DNA from: SMWD01 sp964629475 | GTDB lineage: Bacteria; Pseudomonadota; Gammaproteobacteria; Steroidobacterales; GCA-2729495 | Reading direction: 5' to 3' | NCBI GenBank assembly: GCA_964629475.1 | Contig: CAZVQW010000005.1 | Span: 70,589 to 134,588, forward strand | Length of the DNA stretch: 64,000 nucleotides | Shown here: in pieces, positions 17,873 to 26,572 of the stretch | Layout: each line of letters begins with the position of its first letter | How positions within the stretch are numbered: the first letter of the stretch is position 1 | Program-made: the position numbers and the translations under genes | Notes under the pieces: generated by a model | The model's input: the letters and a program-made list of their open reading frames with translations, nothing else | Database searches by the model: none | What the model was told of the DNA's origin: nothing

Positions 17873-18688
17873 CTAGACATCCGGTTCCGCAAACAGATCT
17901 CTTTTCTGTCGCAGCACGAATGCCTTGAAAAACCGCCCCATGGATCCTCGCTTTGTCAGCCAAGCGATCCGCGAACCATGCTTGCCGTGATCTGCCAGCG
18001 TGGCCTCCACAAGCCAGGGCGTAACCGTCTCAACTTTGTCGGCGATGATGTTGTATATACCTTTGACCTTCTGCCAACGCTCCGGTGACATGTGATCAGC
18101 TTCCCTGAGTGTCAGACTGGTGATGACGATTCCGGGGCTCAGAAAACCGATATTGACCGGACTGTTTTTGTATTCCTTGATCAGAGTTTCGGTGAAATAA
18201 GTAATGGCCCGTTTCGTTGTGCCGTAGATGCTGAGCCCATTGGTCGTTCTGCCGTCACTGCCGAATCCCTCGAAGTTGTATATCTGACCCTGGCCCTGCT
18301 TTTTCATTTCGACGAGCGCCACCTTGCAGCCATTGAAGGTGCCGATGATGTTGGTAGCGACAACGTTATCGTATTCCTGTTTGTCGATCGCGTCGAAGTC
18401 CCGCATGACATTGGCAATACCGGCATTGTTGATCCAGATATCGACCCCGCCGAAGGCCTCGGCGGCGGCATTCCAGACCGCCTGCACCTGATCGAGATCG
18501 GCCACCTCGCAAGCGGCGCCGATAAGCTTCATGCCGCCCAAGTCTGCCTGTAGCTCCTGCAAGCCTTTGTCCGTCGAACCCTGGCTGCGACCCGTAATAC
18601 AAACGTTATGACCGCGTTTGAGAAACTCGCGGGCCATGCCCTGGCCGATGCCGCGGGTTCCGCCGGTTATCACAATACTCTTCGTCAC
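17873..18688 (-). CDS. Chlorophyll b reductase (NOL/NYC1)-like short-chain dehydrogenase
   Basis: A 271-residue SDR with GTG start preceded by AGGAG at good spacing. It has TGGTRGIG (8-15), DIWINNAG (83-90), and a distinctive active-site stretch IYNFEGFGSDGRTT (136-149) leading to YGTTK (155-159). This form, with NFEG/NIDG followed by GSDGR instead of the usual SSxAG, is the hallmark I recall for plant NOL/NYC1, where the text reads IFNIDGAGSDGRPT before YGATK. The C-terminal layout (SPGIVIT, IAWLTKRG, KRDLF) also parallels NOL. Those enzymes reduce the C7 formyl group of chlorophyll b. Its position two genes from an RCCR-like gene supports a tetrapyrrole substrate, though the exact reaction is inferred. 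Confidence 0.75.
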   Translation of the reverse strand: MTKSIVITGGTRGIGQGMAREFLKRGHNVCITGRSQGSTDKGLQELQADLGGMKLIGAACEVADLDQVQAVWNAAAEAFGGVDIWINNAGIANVMRDFDAIDKQEYDNVVATNIIGTFNGCKVALVEMKKQGQGQIYNFEGFGSDGRTTNGLSIYGTTKRAITYFTETLIKEYKNSPVNIGFLSPGIVITSLTLREADHMSPERWQKVKGIYNIIADKVETVTPWLVEATLADHGKHGSRIAWLTKRGSMGRFFKAFVLRQKRDLFAEPDV

Positions 18689-18751
18689 ACAGAAACTCCT
18701 GATACAAGGCCAAGCCTGACAGACACGACTTCGTCATCGCACCCAGATGAC

Positions 18752-20149
18752 TTATCGGGCTATGTAGTCCTCGATCCGCAGCGCCGACACTCCGGGAATA
18801 ATCGGCCTGACCAACTTGTCCGCATCTTCGAGGTCCATGGTCGCGTCGATGCCGATGCGGACCGATTTCATGCCGGGTTTCGCGGCTCGTTCAAATTCGG
18901 CTGTGCGTACATCCGGTATCACGCAATATTTTTTGGCATCGGCCACGCGGGTCCATATGGCCCACTCTACTTCTGCCTTGTCTTCTACATCGATATCTTC
19001 ATCGACAACGACGATGCGCTTGACGATCATACTGATCGGAAACATATCGCTACTCGCTGCAAATGCCTGCTCGATAATTTTTCCCGGCTGTTCATTAGCT
19101 TGCTTGTCGATCGAAATCACCACATGTGCCAGCGTACCCAGACCCGGATCGATATAGGCATGGATGTTTTTGATTTCAGGTATAGCGGACTTAAGCGCAG
19201 CGGTAATACTTCTCATGATGCCGAAACCCGCAACACCACCGATGTTGTTGTGTTCGGGGCTCCGGCCCGCCATGATCGAATGATAGATCGGACTCTGCCG
19301 ATGCGTGATCGTATTAACGGTCGTCACGGGCGCACTCTCCGGCCCGTATTGCCCGGCGAACTCACCGAGATTATTTTCCAGTCTCGTGGAAAAATCGACA
19401 GTCCCTTCGATCACGAACTCCGCATCGGCGGGCACCATCAGGTCACTGTCCTCACACTTCACCAGTTCGATCGGCACCTGCAGAAACCCGCCGGCCACAT
19501 CGAACTCACATTGTCCGGGGGCCGGCTTGCCGGCTGCCGCGAGCAACAGCGCGGGTGACACGCCGATGGCCAGCGCAATCGGCATGGGAGCTCCTGCTTC
19601 CTCCCAACGTTCGTAGATGCGCCTCAAATCACTCATGGAACTCGCGTTAACGACCATCCGGTTACGTTCCAGTATCAACGTCCGGTAAACGCCCACATTC
19701 AACCGGCCGGTTGCCGGATCGCGAGTCACGCCAACCGCAGCAGTAATAAAAGGCCCGCTGTCGAGTTCGAAAAAACTGGGAACCGGTAAATCGCCAAGAT
19801 TGACATCCGGCGACTGTATCGTGACATCTTTGACCGGCCCGGTAGCCACGGTCTCGGGCGCAATCGGATGCGACTTTGCCCGTTCCATTGCATCTTCCAG
19901 ACATTGATGAGTAAACGGCTCAGTCCCGGCGTATCCGAGTGCAGTTCCAATATGCTCAAACTGATTGAAGATTCCGCCTACATGGGGAAACCTGGCGTCC
20001 TGTACCTGCTCGAACCAGTAAGTGCGCTGCTGTGCCTCGATCAGGGATGCAACTCCGGCAAGCTCATAGATCGGATCGACCTCCACTGTTATCCGGTCGA
20101 CTTGGCCTTCTTCATCGAGATGCTGCAAAAAAGATCGAAAACTATGCAT
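18752..20149 (-). CDS. UbiD-family decarboxylase (copy 1)
   Basis: A 465-residue protein. The ATG at 20149 follows GGGAG and starts at the usual UbiD N-terminus (SFRSFLQHLDEEGQV); a longer frame adds 14 residues with less support. UbiD features include NVGVYRT (prenyl-FMN region), PIELVKCEDSDLMVPADAEF with the conserved Glu residues of the E-R-E triad area, and GEFAGQYGPES. Members decarboxylate aromatic, heteroaromatic or unsaturated acids with prenylated FMN made by UbiX; no ubiX is seen here. It sits between the cytochrome c and NOL-like genes, 60 bp before the latter. A second, divergent UbiD lies at 37836. Substrate unknown. Confidence 0.88.
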   Translation of the reverse strand: MHSFRSFLQHLDEEGQVDRITVEVDPIYELAGVASLIEAQQRTYWFEQVQDARFPHVGGIFNQFEHIGTALGYAGTEPFTHQCLEDAMERAKSHPIAPETVATGPVKDVTIQSPDVNLGDLPVPSFFELDSGPFITAAVGVTRDPATGRLNVGVYRTLILERNRMVVNASSMSDLRRIYERWEEAGAPMPIALAIGVSPALLLAAAGKPAPGQCEFDVAGGFLQVPIELVKCEDSDLMVPADAEFVIEGTVDFSTRLENNLGEFAGQYGPESAPVTTVNTITHRQSPIYHSIMAGRSPEHNNIGGVAGFGIMRSITAALKSAIPEIKNIHAYIDPGLGTLAHVVISIDKQANEQPGKIIEQAFAASSDMFPISMIVKRIVVVDEDIDVEDKAEVEWAIWTRVADAKKYCVIPDVRTAEFERAAKPGMKSVRIGIDATMDLEDADKLVRPIIPGVSALRIEDYIAR

Positions 20150-20254
20150 CAGATACTCCCGAAATACCTGTCGGTAACTTTCCGTCACCAAATTATTATC
20201 GCCGAATGGTTATTATTTCCTGACTGCGATTTTATATAGATAATGCGATCGCAT

Positions 20255-20788
20255 TCAGCGTGTCATACGCAGCAGATACTCGAGCATCATCCGCTCACGC
20301 TCGGGACTGGTTTCAAAACCAATCCCCGGCGGGTAACGCATCCGGTTACCCGGCACCATACCAACTGAATCATTGATAAAGGCGGCCATCGTTTCAGGCG
20401 TCCAGACCAGACCATCCTGCTGTGCCTGTAAAAATACCCCGGAATAGGGAAACCCTTCGACCACGGCGGCGGGCTTACCGAAAATACGGTGCAGATTAGG
20501 TCCAACCCGATTCTCGCCGCCGGCATCCAGCGTGTGACAAAACCGGCACCAGGTAAAGGCTTCCTTCTGCGCAGCCAGCTCTTCATCCGATATAGATGGC
20601 AACGGCTGCGCATAATAATTCGGCAGGTTCATACCGGCCAGCAGTCTGTCAATTTCAGCCTGTGAAACTTTGTGATCAGATGAATACGGCACAACACCGA
20701 ACCACCAGTACGGGAAGTAAAGTGCCACACCAAAAATGGCCAACAGGACCAGCGCGTAGGTAGCGCGTGCAGCCGGGGTTGCGTTCAA
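20255..20788 (-). CDS. Membrane-anchored class I c-type cytochrome
   Basis: A 177-residue protein with one N-terminal membrane anchor (about residues 10-30) and a single haem c motif CRFCH near residue 81 followed by GPNLHRIFGK. The likely axial Met lies in GNRMRYPPG near the C-terminus. The closing FETSPERERMMLEYLLRMTR is a typical class I C-terminal helix. It follows the cytochrome b561-like gene by 42 bp on the same strand, so the pair should pass electrons between the quinone pool or a membrane dehydrogenase and a periplasmic partner. In this array the partner could be a periplasmic dehydrogenase or the DUF1838 protein, which is inference. Confidence 0.88.
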   Translation of the reverse strand: MNATPAARATYALVLLAIFGVALYFPYWWFGVVPYSSDHKVSQAEIDRLLAGMNLPNYYAQPLPSISDEELAAQKEAFTWCRFCHTLDAGGENRVGPNLHRIFGKPAAVVEGFPYSGVFLQAQQDGLVWTPETMAAFINDSVGMVPGNRMRYPPGIGFETSPERERMMLEYLLRMTR

Positions 20789-20830
20789 TTTACCGCTCCT
20801 TGGAAAATGCTCAACTCAGCAGGTAACTGC

Positions 20831-21373
20831 TCAGACACGTGAACCCGGGAAAAGACGCAACAATCCGGCTCTATAGCGCACGTGCTGATAGAGCCCGAAT
20901 ATAAGCCAGACACCAATTAAAAACAGATAATAAAAACCCAGCGCACTGTGTAGATAACCAAAAGTCTTACGCACTCCGTCACCATCTGCGATGATCTGAG
21001 GTAACGTCACTCCGAACAAAATCACTTCCCGGTCAAACTCCCCCCAGGCATAAATAAAACCAATCAAGCCGGTAGCTGCGAACGTAGCAAACAGAACGAA
21101 GAGAATGGCACGATTGAAACCGAAAGAATTCTCCGGGAGGCCGACAGGCGGCCGCGGAGCCGGCGCCCTGATTCGCTGGATCAGCACGTAGGCCGCAAAA
21201 CACATGACGAGCAAACCCAGACTATCGTGAAACATACGCAGAGCGGCGCGTTCGTCGAGAGCCGTACGCGGCAGGGTCACGATATTGCCCATCAACACAA
21301 GGAAACCCAGAAACAGGACCCAGCCCAGAATAGTTGCCCGCCGATCCTGCCGACCCGGCATTAATTCAGGCAT
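20831..21373 (-). CDS. Cytochrome b561-like membrane protein
   Basis: A 180-residue protein with four hydrophobic helices. Candidate haem-ligating histidines are in RMFHDSLG (helix 2), GYLHSALGFYY (helix 3-4) and LYQHVRYR at the C-terminus, as in bacterial di-haem cytochrome b561/YceJ proteins that move electrons from quinol. It follows the TonB receptor by about 30 bp and precedes the cytochrome c gene. The combination makes a small electron-transfer module inside the uptake/degradation array. Likely in the inner membrane. Confidence 0.85.
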   Translation of the reverse strand: MPELMPGRQDRRATILGWVLFLGFLVLMGNIVTLPRTALDERAALRMFHDSLGLLVMCFAAYVLIQRIRAPAPRPPVGLPENSFGFNRAILFVLFATFAATGLIGFIYAWGEFDREVILFGVTLPQIIADGDGVRKTFGYLHSALGFYYLFLIGVWLIFGLYQHVRYRAGLLRLFPGSRV

Positions 21374-21403
21374 GGAATACTTCCTGACAGTAACGGCACC
21401 GCA

Positions 21404-23941
21404 CTATGTCCCGAAGCGGTAAGCCATTTCCAGTCCCCAGTTAAAGCCACGATTCGGATTCATGGTCCAGATATTTTTTGGCGCCCCATTGGCAAAGGTG
21501 GAACCCTCCTCCTCCATGAAATTAATAAAATCAGAAAATGCCGTCGGCGTGTCGTCATCGAGCAGGTTCGTCATATAAAGCGTGAGTTTCCAGGCCTCCG
21601 ATTCCAGTCCAAGGCGTACATTCAGCAACGCGCGGTTGTCCATATAGCCCAAGTTGGTGGGATCGATCTTGCGCGATGTTTCGTAAGCCAGGTCGGTACG
21701 TCCGAACCATCCCAACGATGACGTCAACTGGTCAGTGTAAACGGCTCCAAGTACAACGGAATGCTCGGGATTGTTTGGCAAGCGGAACCCGGCAACATTA
21801 CCGTCACCTTCCAGATCGTTAATACCGGTAATCGTCGCATATAAATCACTGTTAAATTTAATATATTCTGCTTGGACATAACCATAATTCGCGACCAGGA
21901 ACAGGTTATCGGTGATGACGAAATTGGTTTCGAGTTCCAGGCCGATCGACCGGGATTGCCCTACATTAACGACCATCGTATCCGTAACATCACCGCCATT
22001 TCGCGCGGTATTTACCGTTTGGAATTGCCCCTGGCTTTCCCAGTCGATATAAAAAAGCGCCAGATTTGCAGTGATATGTCGATCCAGCCAACTGGTCTTG
22101 ATACCGGTTTCATAGGTCCAGGCCTCTTCTTCCTCGAAAGTAGCTTTATCGCAAGCAATTGCATCGTTGGAACCGAACGCCAAACCAAGATCACTACATC
22201 TGGGGTCATCGGGGCCTGTGATCTGGTCATCCGGAGGAAAGGCCGTCGGATAAGCCGCACCGGCAAAAAAGCCGATGTTGAAACCGCCGGGTTTGTTTCC
22301 CTTGGCCACCAGACCATACACCATGATGTCGTCATTAGGCTGATAGCGTAATGTAACGCGTGGCGTAAAACTGCTAAAGGACAAACTGGATTCCTGAGGA
22401 TTCACGTTATTCGTGTCGGTAACCGGGTCGTAAATAGGCGCATAGAGATCTTTATCGTCCTCGGCATAACGGGTTTCAAGCGCCAGCGACAGGTTTTCGG
22501 CCAGATCCATCTCAAGGGTACCGAAGATCGCGGTATTGGTGGTTTCTACCGATCTCGGGTTGGTGAACTGTCCCAGCCCGGGCCCCGGAAAGCTGCGCTG
22601 GGATGATGAGCGCTCGGACTCGAAATAGTAGATACCGAGCTGGCCTCGCACCGGAGCATCTTGCGGGCTGGCAAAGCGCATTTCGAAAGACCAGTCATCC
22701 ACGATATTGTCAACTTCGAACAAAAACAGGTTGGTTATGACTCCCGGGTTACGATGCCCCATGCGGTCAAGATCAAATGCCTGCTGGAAATCGTCCGTGT
22801 TGTACGCAAATCGCTGGGTCATATCCCACTCACCCAGCCCCTGATCGAACTGAAACAGAAAACGACGCTGCGTTCTGCGCGTACCCGGTTTTGTCGGTGC
22901 CGCAGTCCAGTCCTCGGGATAGGTGCCGATACCCAGAAAATTCTCGGTCGTTTGCATCCCGGCACGGAAATCCGGCAGATTTATCTGCGACGTTCGGTCA
23001 CCAGGACCCATCTCACCACAGAATGCGCCGCCGCGCCCCGCTTCAGCCGAAGAATCCCACCAGGGCTGGCTCGGGTCCGTCGGCAGGTAGCAATTTAATT
23101 CTTGCCATAGAATCTGCGCATGGTGATCGTCATCACCCTCGGAATAGCTGTATTTCAGTGTAAATGTGGAGTCATCTGTCGGCGTAAACAGGAGCTTGCC
23201 GTTGACCTCCTTGGTTTCTATTCCACCGAGGCGACTGGTATCCCCCTGCTGCGGTGGATTGATGTAGTCCTCCGGGTTGGTGGCGAAGTCCTCCGGCAAC
23301 CCATTGTGCCATTCGCCGCCAAACTTCTCCCAGTTAGCCCCGACGAAATACATCAGTTTATCCTGCACGATCGGGCCGCTGACCCAGCCACCCAACTGGT
23401 AGTCATCATTGGTACCGCCCTTTGACGTCAGTTCCCCCTCGAAGTCGTTCGAGGGCTTTCGGGTGACGTAATTCACAGCACCGGAGAATGTCGCCCGACC
23501 GAACTGCGCCGATTGAGGCCCACGGAGAATCTCCACCCGCTCGACAGCACCCAGCATTGCCGTGGATATGCTCCCGGCAACAAACGCGCCATCGATGAAA
23601 TACGAGGCATTCGGTTCGCCACGAGTAGCCGGCGCCGTCTGACCACGAATCACCGGCCGATCGTCGCGCCGCCCCAACTGCCGCATGGTATTAAAATTGA
23701 CCGTGAAGTCCGCCAGATCGTAGTTATTACGAATCCCCTGGGCCTCCAGTTGCTCGGCGGTGTACGCGCTGACAGACAGGGGAACATCCTGGAGACTTTC
23801 TTCCTTCTTGCGAGCTGTGACGACGATTTCCTCCCGAGCCTGGGCATAGGTATTCGATACCGCCAGACAGGACAGAGCAAATATCATCACCCCCCCGGAA
23901 ATCCCCCGGGAGGTACGCGACCGCAGCGCGCAATTAGGCAT
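21404..23941 (-). CDS. TonB-dependent outer-membrane receptor
   Basis: An 845-residue receptor. The ATG at 23941 is preferred because AAGGGG lies 7 nt upstream; two longer in-frame starts exist. Signal peptide to about residue 34 (NTYAQA), TonB box region EEIVVTARKKEESLQDVP, plug domain with PVIRGQTAP and VEILRGPQSAQFGRATFSG, then a 22-strand barrel ending in GLEMAYRFGT with a terminal aromatic pair. The family imports iron chelates, cobalamin, sugars and other large molecules; the sequence is of the broad sphingomonad-type catabolic receptor class rather than a typical haem receptor (no FRAP/NPNL box seen). Two FNR boxes lie upstream. It is the first gene of the array, so its ligand is probably the pathway substrate. 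Confidence 0.92.
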   Translation of the reverse strand: MPNCALRSRTSRGISGGVMIFALSCLAVSNTYAQAREEIVVTARKKEESLQDVPLSVSAYTAEQLEAQGIRNNYDLADFTVNFNTMRQLGRRDDRPVIRGQTAPATRGEPNASYFIDGAFVAGSISTAMLGAVERVEILRGPQSAQFGRATFSGAVNYVTRKPSNDFEGELTSKGGTNDDYQLGGWVSGPIVQDKLMYFVGANWEKFGGEWHNGLPEDFATNPEDYINPPQQGDTSRLGGIETKEVNGKLLFTPTDDSTFTLKYSYSEGDDDHHAQILWQELNCYLPTDPSQPWWDSSAEAGRGGAFCGEMGPGDRTSQINLPDFRAGMQTTENFLGIGTYPEDWTAAPTKPGTRRTQRRFLFQFDQGLGEWDMTQRFAYNTDDFQQAFDLDRMGHRNPGVITNLFLFEVDNIVDDWSFEMRFASPQDAPVRGQLGIYYFESERSSSQRSFPGPGLGQFTNPRSVETTNTAIFGTLEMDLAENLSLALETRYAEDDKDLYAPIYDPVTDTNNVNPQESSLSFSSFTPRVTLRYQPNDDIMVYGLVAKGNKPGGFNIGFFAGAAYPTAFPPDDQITGPDDPRCSDLGLAFGSNDAIACDKATFEEEEAWTYETGIKTSWLDRHITANLALFYIDWESQGQFQTVNTARNGGDVTDTMVVNVGQSRSIGLELETNFVITDNLFLVANYGYVQAEYIKFNSDLYATITGINDLEGDGNVAGFRLPNNPEHSVVLGAVYTDQLTSSLGWFGRTDLAYETSRKIDPTNLGYMDNRALLNVRLGLESEAWKLTLYMTNLLDDDTPTAFSDFINFMEEEGSTFANGAPKNIWTMNPNRGFNWGLEMAYRFGT

Positions 23942-24011
23942 AGTTTTCCCCTTCATTCTGTATTCCATAGCACTACATATTGAAATCTCGCAGCGCACCC
24001 CCATGTGAGCA

Positions 24012-24025
24012 TTGATGTATATCAA
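24012..24025. promoter_or_regulatory. FNR-type operator TTGAT-GTAT-ATCAA
   Basis: Perfect palindrome 71-84 bp upstream of the TonB receptor start. No ideal -10 was found at class II spacing, so it may act as a second site together with 24147. Confidence 0.75.
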
Positions 24026-24146
24026 ATAATCATAACGCTGTCAGGAAAGCACCGGCGCCACCCGTCCTCCGTTCAGCTGACTCGCATCCGCTGCCCTCGC
24101 TCAATTATTGGGACAACGATTTTGTAAACGGCGATCAGCCACAATT

Positions 24147-24160
24147 TTGATTTAGATCAA
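24147..24160. promoter_or_regulatory. FNR-type operator TTGAT-TTAG-ATCAA
   Basis: Perfect palindrome in the 358-bp gap between the TonB receptor and the quinone reductase 3' end. On the minus strand a -10-like TACAAA (24121-24126) lies 30 bp from the centre. With the 24012 site this makes a two-box control region for the array. Nothing else coding is seen in the gap. Confidence 0.75.
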
Positions 24161-24299
24161 ACCCTGCCGCTTCAGGTCTGTCCTAGACTCTTTACCAGTC
24201 GATAACCAATTGGATGCCGGCAAATAAAGTGGTACCGGGCTCGGCAATAATCAAAATGCGCTACCGCAAATTATCTATACCCTTCATCGTTACGATGTC

Positions 24300-25250
24300 T
24301 CAGTCGTCCGTCACCCGAATAATGATCTTCCCGGCGGCGCGCTCCGTCTGGCTGCGTTCGTGAGCCGCGCGGATATCATCGAGCGAGTACTCGCTGTCGA
24401 TGACGGGCTTCAGATTACTTTCGCTGACCCAGACCGACAACAGGTCAAGATCATCGGCATGCGGCGTCCAGGCAACAAAATACCCTTTGCCGGCTTCACG
24501 CATCGTCTGGCCAGGGACAAAGAAATCGATACCGGGCACCGGCACGAGCGTTATATAGACGCCACCCTCTTTCAACGCCGGCAACGCGGTGGCCGGCTCG
24601 AGCGAGCCCACCGTGTCGTAGATAATGTCGTAACCATCCCCGTCCTTCAGCACGTCTTCGGAGGTATAGTCGATGACCGCATCGGCACCGAGTTCCTGAA
24701 CCAGACGCAGATTCCGGGTACTGCAAACACCGGTCACGTGCGCCCCCAGCAACCGGGCAATCTGGATCGCGAAGGTGCCGACACCACCGGAAGCACCAAC
24801 CAGCAACACCCGATCACCCGGCATGATTTTGCCGCAGTCGCGCAAACCATACAGGGGCGTCAAAGCCGCCAGCGGCATGGCCGCCGCTTCGCAATGACTA
24901 AGTTCGGGCGGCTTGCGCGCCACCGTCGCCGGGTTCAGCGCCACGTACTCGGCATAACAATTCCCGGCGCCATTATCGGAACGGGCATACACCTCGTCAC
25001 CGACCGCGAAACCGGAGACCGCTGCGCCAACTTCTGCAACGATGCCCGAGGCATCGAAACCGAGCACCATCGGAAACGCCTCGCCATAACGAGCGGCCAT
25101 CAACCCTTCACGAATTTTCCAGTCGATGGGATTGACGCTTGCCGCAGCCACCTTAACCAGTATCTGCTCAGGAGTGATTTCGGGTTTCGGCACATCGCGA
25201 ACCTCGAGTCCGGATAATGAGCCGAACGCATCAATGACAGCGGCTTTCAT
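24300..25250 (-). CDS. NADPH:quinone reductase-like MDR oxidoreductase
   Basis: A 316-residue medium-chain reductase of the zinc-free QOR/enoyl-reductase group: SVNPIDWKIREGL, VLGFDASGIVAEVG, and the nucleotide loop LLVGASGGVGTFAIQIARLLG. There is no catalytic or structural zinc Cys set. It would reduce a quinone or an alpha,beta-unsaturated carbonyl with NADPH in the cytoplasm. It ends 140 bp before the upstream FNR box of the TonB array and is transcribed in the same direction. Divergent from the DUF1838 gene at 25433, with 182 bp between starts. Substrate unknown. Confidence 0.88.
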   Translation of the reverse strand: MKAAVIDAFGSLSGLEVRDVPKPEITPEQILVKVAAASVNPIDWKIREGLMAARYGEAFPMVLGFDASGIVAEVGAAVSGFAVGDEVYARSDNGAGNCYAEYVALNPATVARKPPELSHCEAAAMPLAALTPLYGLRDCGKIMPGDRVLLVGASGGVGTFAIQIARLLGAHVTGVCSTRNLRLVQELGADAVIDYTSEDVLKDGDGYDIIYDTVGSLEPATALPALKEGGVYITLVPVPGIDFFVPGQTMREAGKGYFVAWTPHADDLDLLSVWVSESNLKPVIDSEYSLDDIRAAHERSQTERAAGKIIIRVTDD

Positions 25251-25432
25251 AGCATCTCTCTATCCATACCAACTTGTAATGATTATTGAAGTAACAGCAG
25301 CAACATGCCTACCGATACACAGGACACCAACCATTTGATGAACAACTTTTTGGTTATATTGAATAACAGTTATACGCGGACTCGACTCGTTCGCCAAAAC
25401 AACATACCTGCCCTCATCCCGGGAGACCCAAC

Positions 25433-26509
25433 ATGCCGAGTCAGTTAATGTCCGATCTGATGATGAGCCGCCGCTCTGCCCTGCGGAGCACGCTGGCGCT
25501 GGGTGTTGCCGGTATAACCGGTCTGGCGTCGACACGGCAATTGGCCGCGGCCAGCAACAGCAAACTCGACTACAGCGACCCGGCCGATAATCTATATGCA
25601 TTCGGCAAGCTCTGGGCGGGCTTCGAAAATCCGGTCATCGGCGCATTTCACGGCCTGATGTATGCGCGCATCGGCAATCAACGGATGGTGCCCGTCTTCG
25701 GTTACACCGGAACCGGCGTCATGCTGTGCAAATTCGACGATAACGGTGACCTGTGGCTCAAGTCTCGCGAAACCGGTTACTTCACGGACCTCAAGAGCGG
25801 TGACATCCTCGAAACCTGGCATAACCCGTTCACCGACAAAACTGTCGAGGTCTACCATTTCTATAACAACGTAATGATCGGCAAGATCGGTAAGGAAATT
25901 CCGAAATTTCTGATGGGCGGAGCAGACGATCTGCCGACACTGATGAATGAAGGCACCGTCTTCCCGGACGAGAACGGCAACTACCCATTCATTCTGCCGT
26001 GGCAGTTTTACGGCGACGACATGATGTTGTCGTGGGACTATACGCATGAATACACAAACCCGGTTACGCCGGAAGGCTGGCCGCGTTCATCGACGGGCGC
26101 TCGCATCAACCCGTCCGAGCACTTCACATTCAATTTTTCACGACAGGAACTCGAGGACCGGGACATTCCGACGTCCCGATTTACGGCAGGGTTTACCCGG
26201 CTTTCGCAGTTCTGGCCATTCATGGAGATGGGCGGCACACCCTACGCCGAGGGCGCGCTGTTCGGTCGGATGTTCAGCCACAAGGGCCTGCAGGGATTTG
26301 CTGATGTCCCACCTAAAGTACTTGCGTATATGGAAAAGAATGCACCGGAATACCTGACCCTGCCGGATCACTGGAACCCCGGCAATTCACGTGTAGACAC
26401 CTGGAAAGCTTACGCAGCAGACGTGCCGCCGGAGAATCCCGACTACGAATGGCAGTCGGGTAGTCATGCCGTGCCAACCGGCAAAGGCGCAGCAAAGATA
26501 ATCAGGTGA
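25433..26509 (+). CDS. DUF1838 family protein with Tat-type signal
   Basis: A 358-residue paralogue of the 15170 protein. The start at 25433 follows GGGAG. The N-terminus has MSRRSALRSTLALGVAG, a twin-arginine-like signal, suggesting the protein is exported folded and perhaps with a cofactor; the paralogue uses a Sec-like signal instead. Conserved DUF1838 segments include KSGDILETWHNPFTDKTVEV, PFILPWQFYGDD, PEGWPRSSTGARINPSEHF and LAYMEKNAPEYLTLP. Function is unknown. It is followed 63 bp later by an NmrA-like gene. Two copies with different export routes suggest related but distinct roles in the periplasm. Confidence 0.85.
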   Translation: MPSQLMSDLMMSRRSALRSTLALGVAGITGLASTRQLAAASNSKLDYSDPADNLYAFGKLWAGFENPVIGAFHGLMYARIGNQRMVPVFGYTGTGVMLCKFDDNGDLWLKSRETGYFTDLKSGDILETWHNPFTDKTVEVYHFYNNVMIGKIGKEIPKFLMGGADDLPTLMNEGTVFPDENGNYPFILPWQFYGDDMMLSWDYTHEYTNPVTPEGWPRSSTGARINPSEHFTFNFSRQELEDRDIPTSRFTAGFTRLSQFWPFMEMGGTPYAEGALFGRMFSHKGLQGFADVPPKVLAYMEKNAPEYLTLPDHWNPGNSRVDTWKAYAADVPPENPDYEWQSGSHAVPTGKGAAKIIR

Positions 26510-26572
26510 CGGTAACCCGTTTAAAAAAGTCGACGTTAAACAGCATAATTAAAAACACTGGAGAAACCCCGC

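Noticed and set aside
20242..20255. 14-bp palindrome AATGCGATCGCATT overlapping the cytochrome c stop
   Set aside because: A single short palindrome; no partner copies or promoter elements, so its function cannot be supported.
21404..23941. TonB receptor as a haem receptor
   Set aside because: The FRAP and NPNL boxes and conserved His pair of haem receptors were not seen; ligand left open.
24360..25217. 285-codon plus-strand frame over the quinone reductase
   Set aside because: Antisense shadow; the minus-strand MDR motifs are unambiguous.
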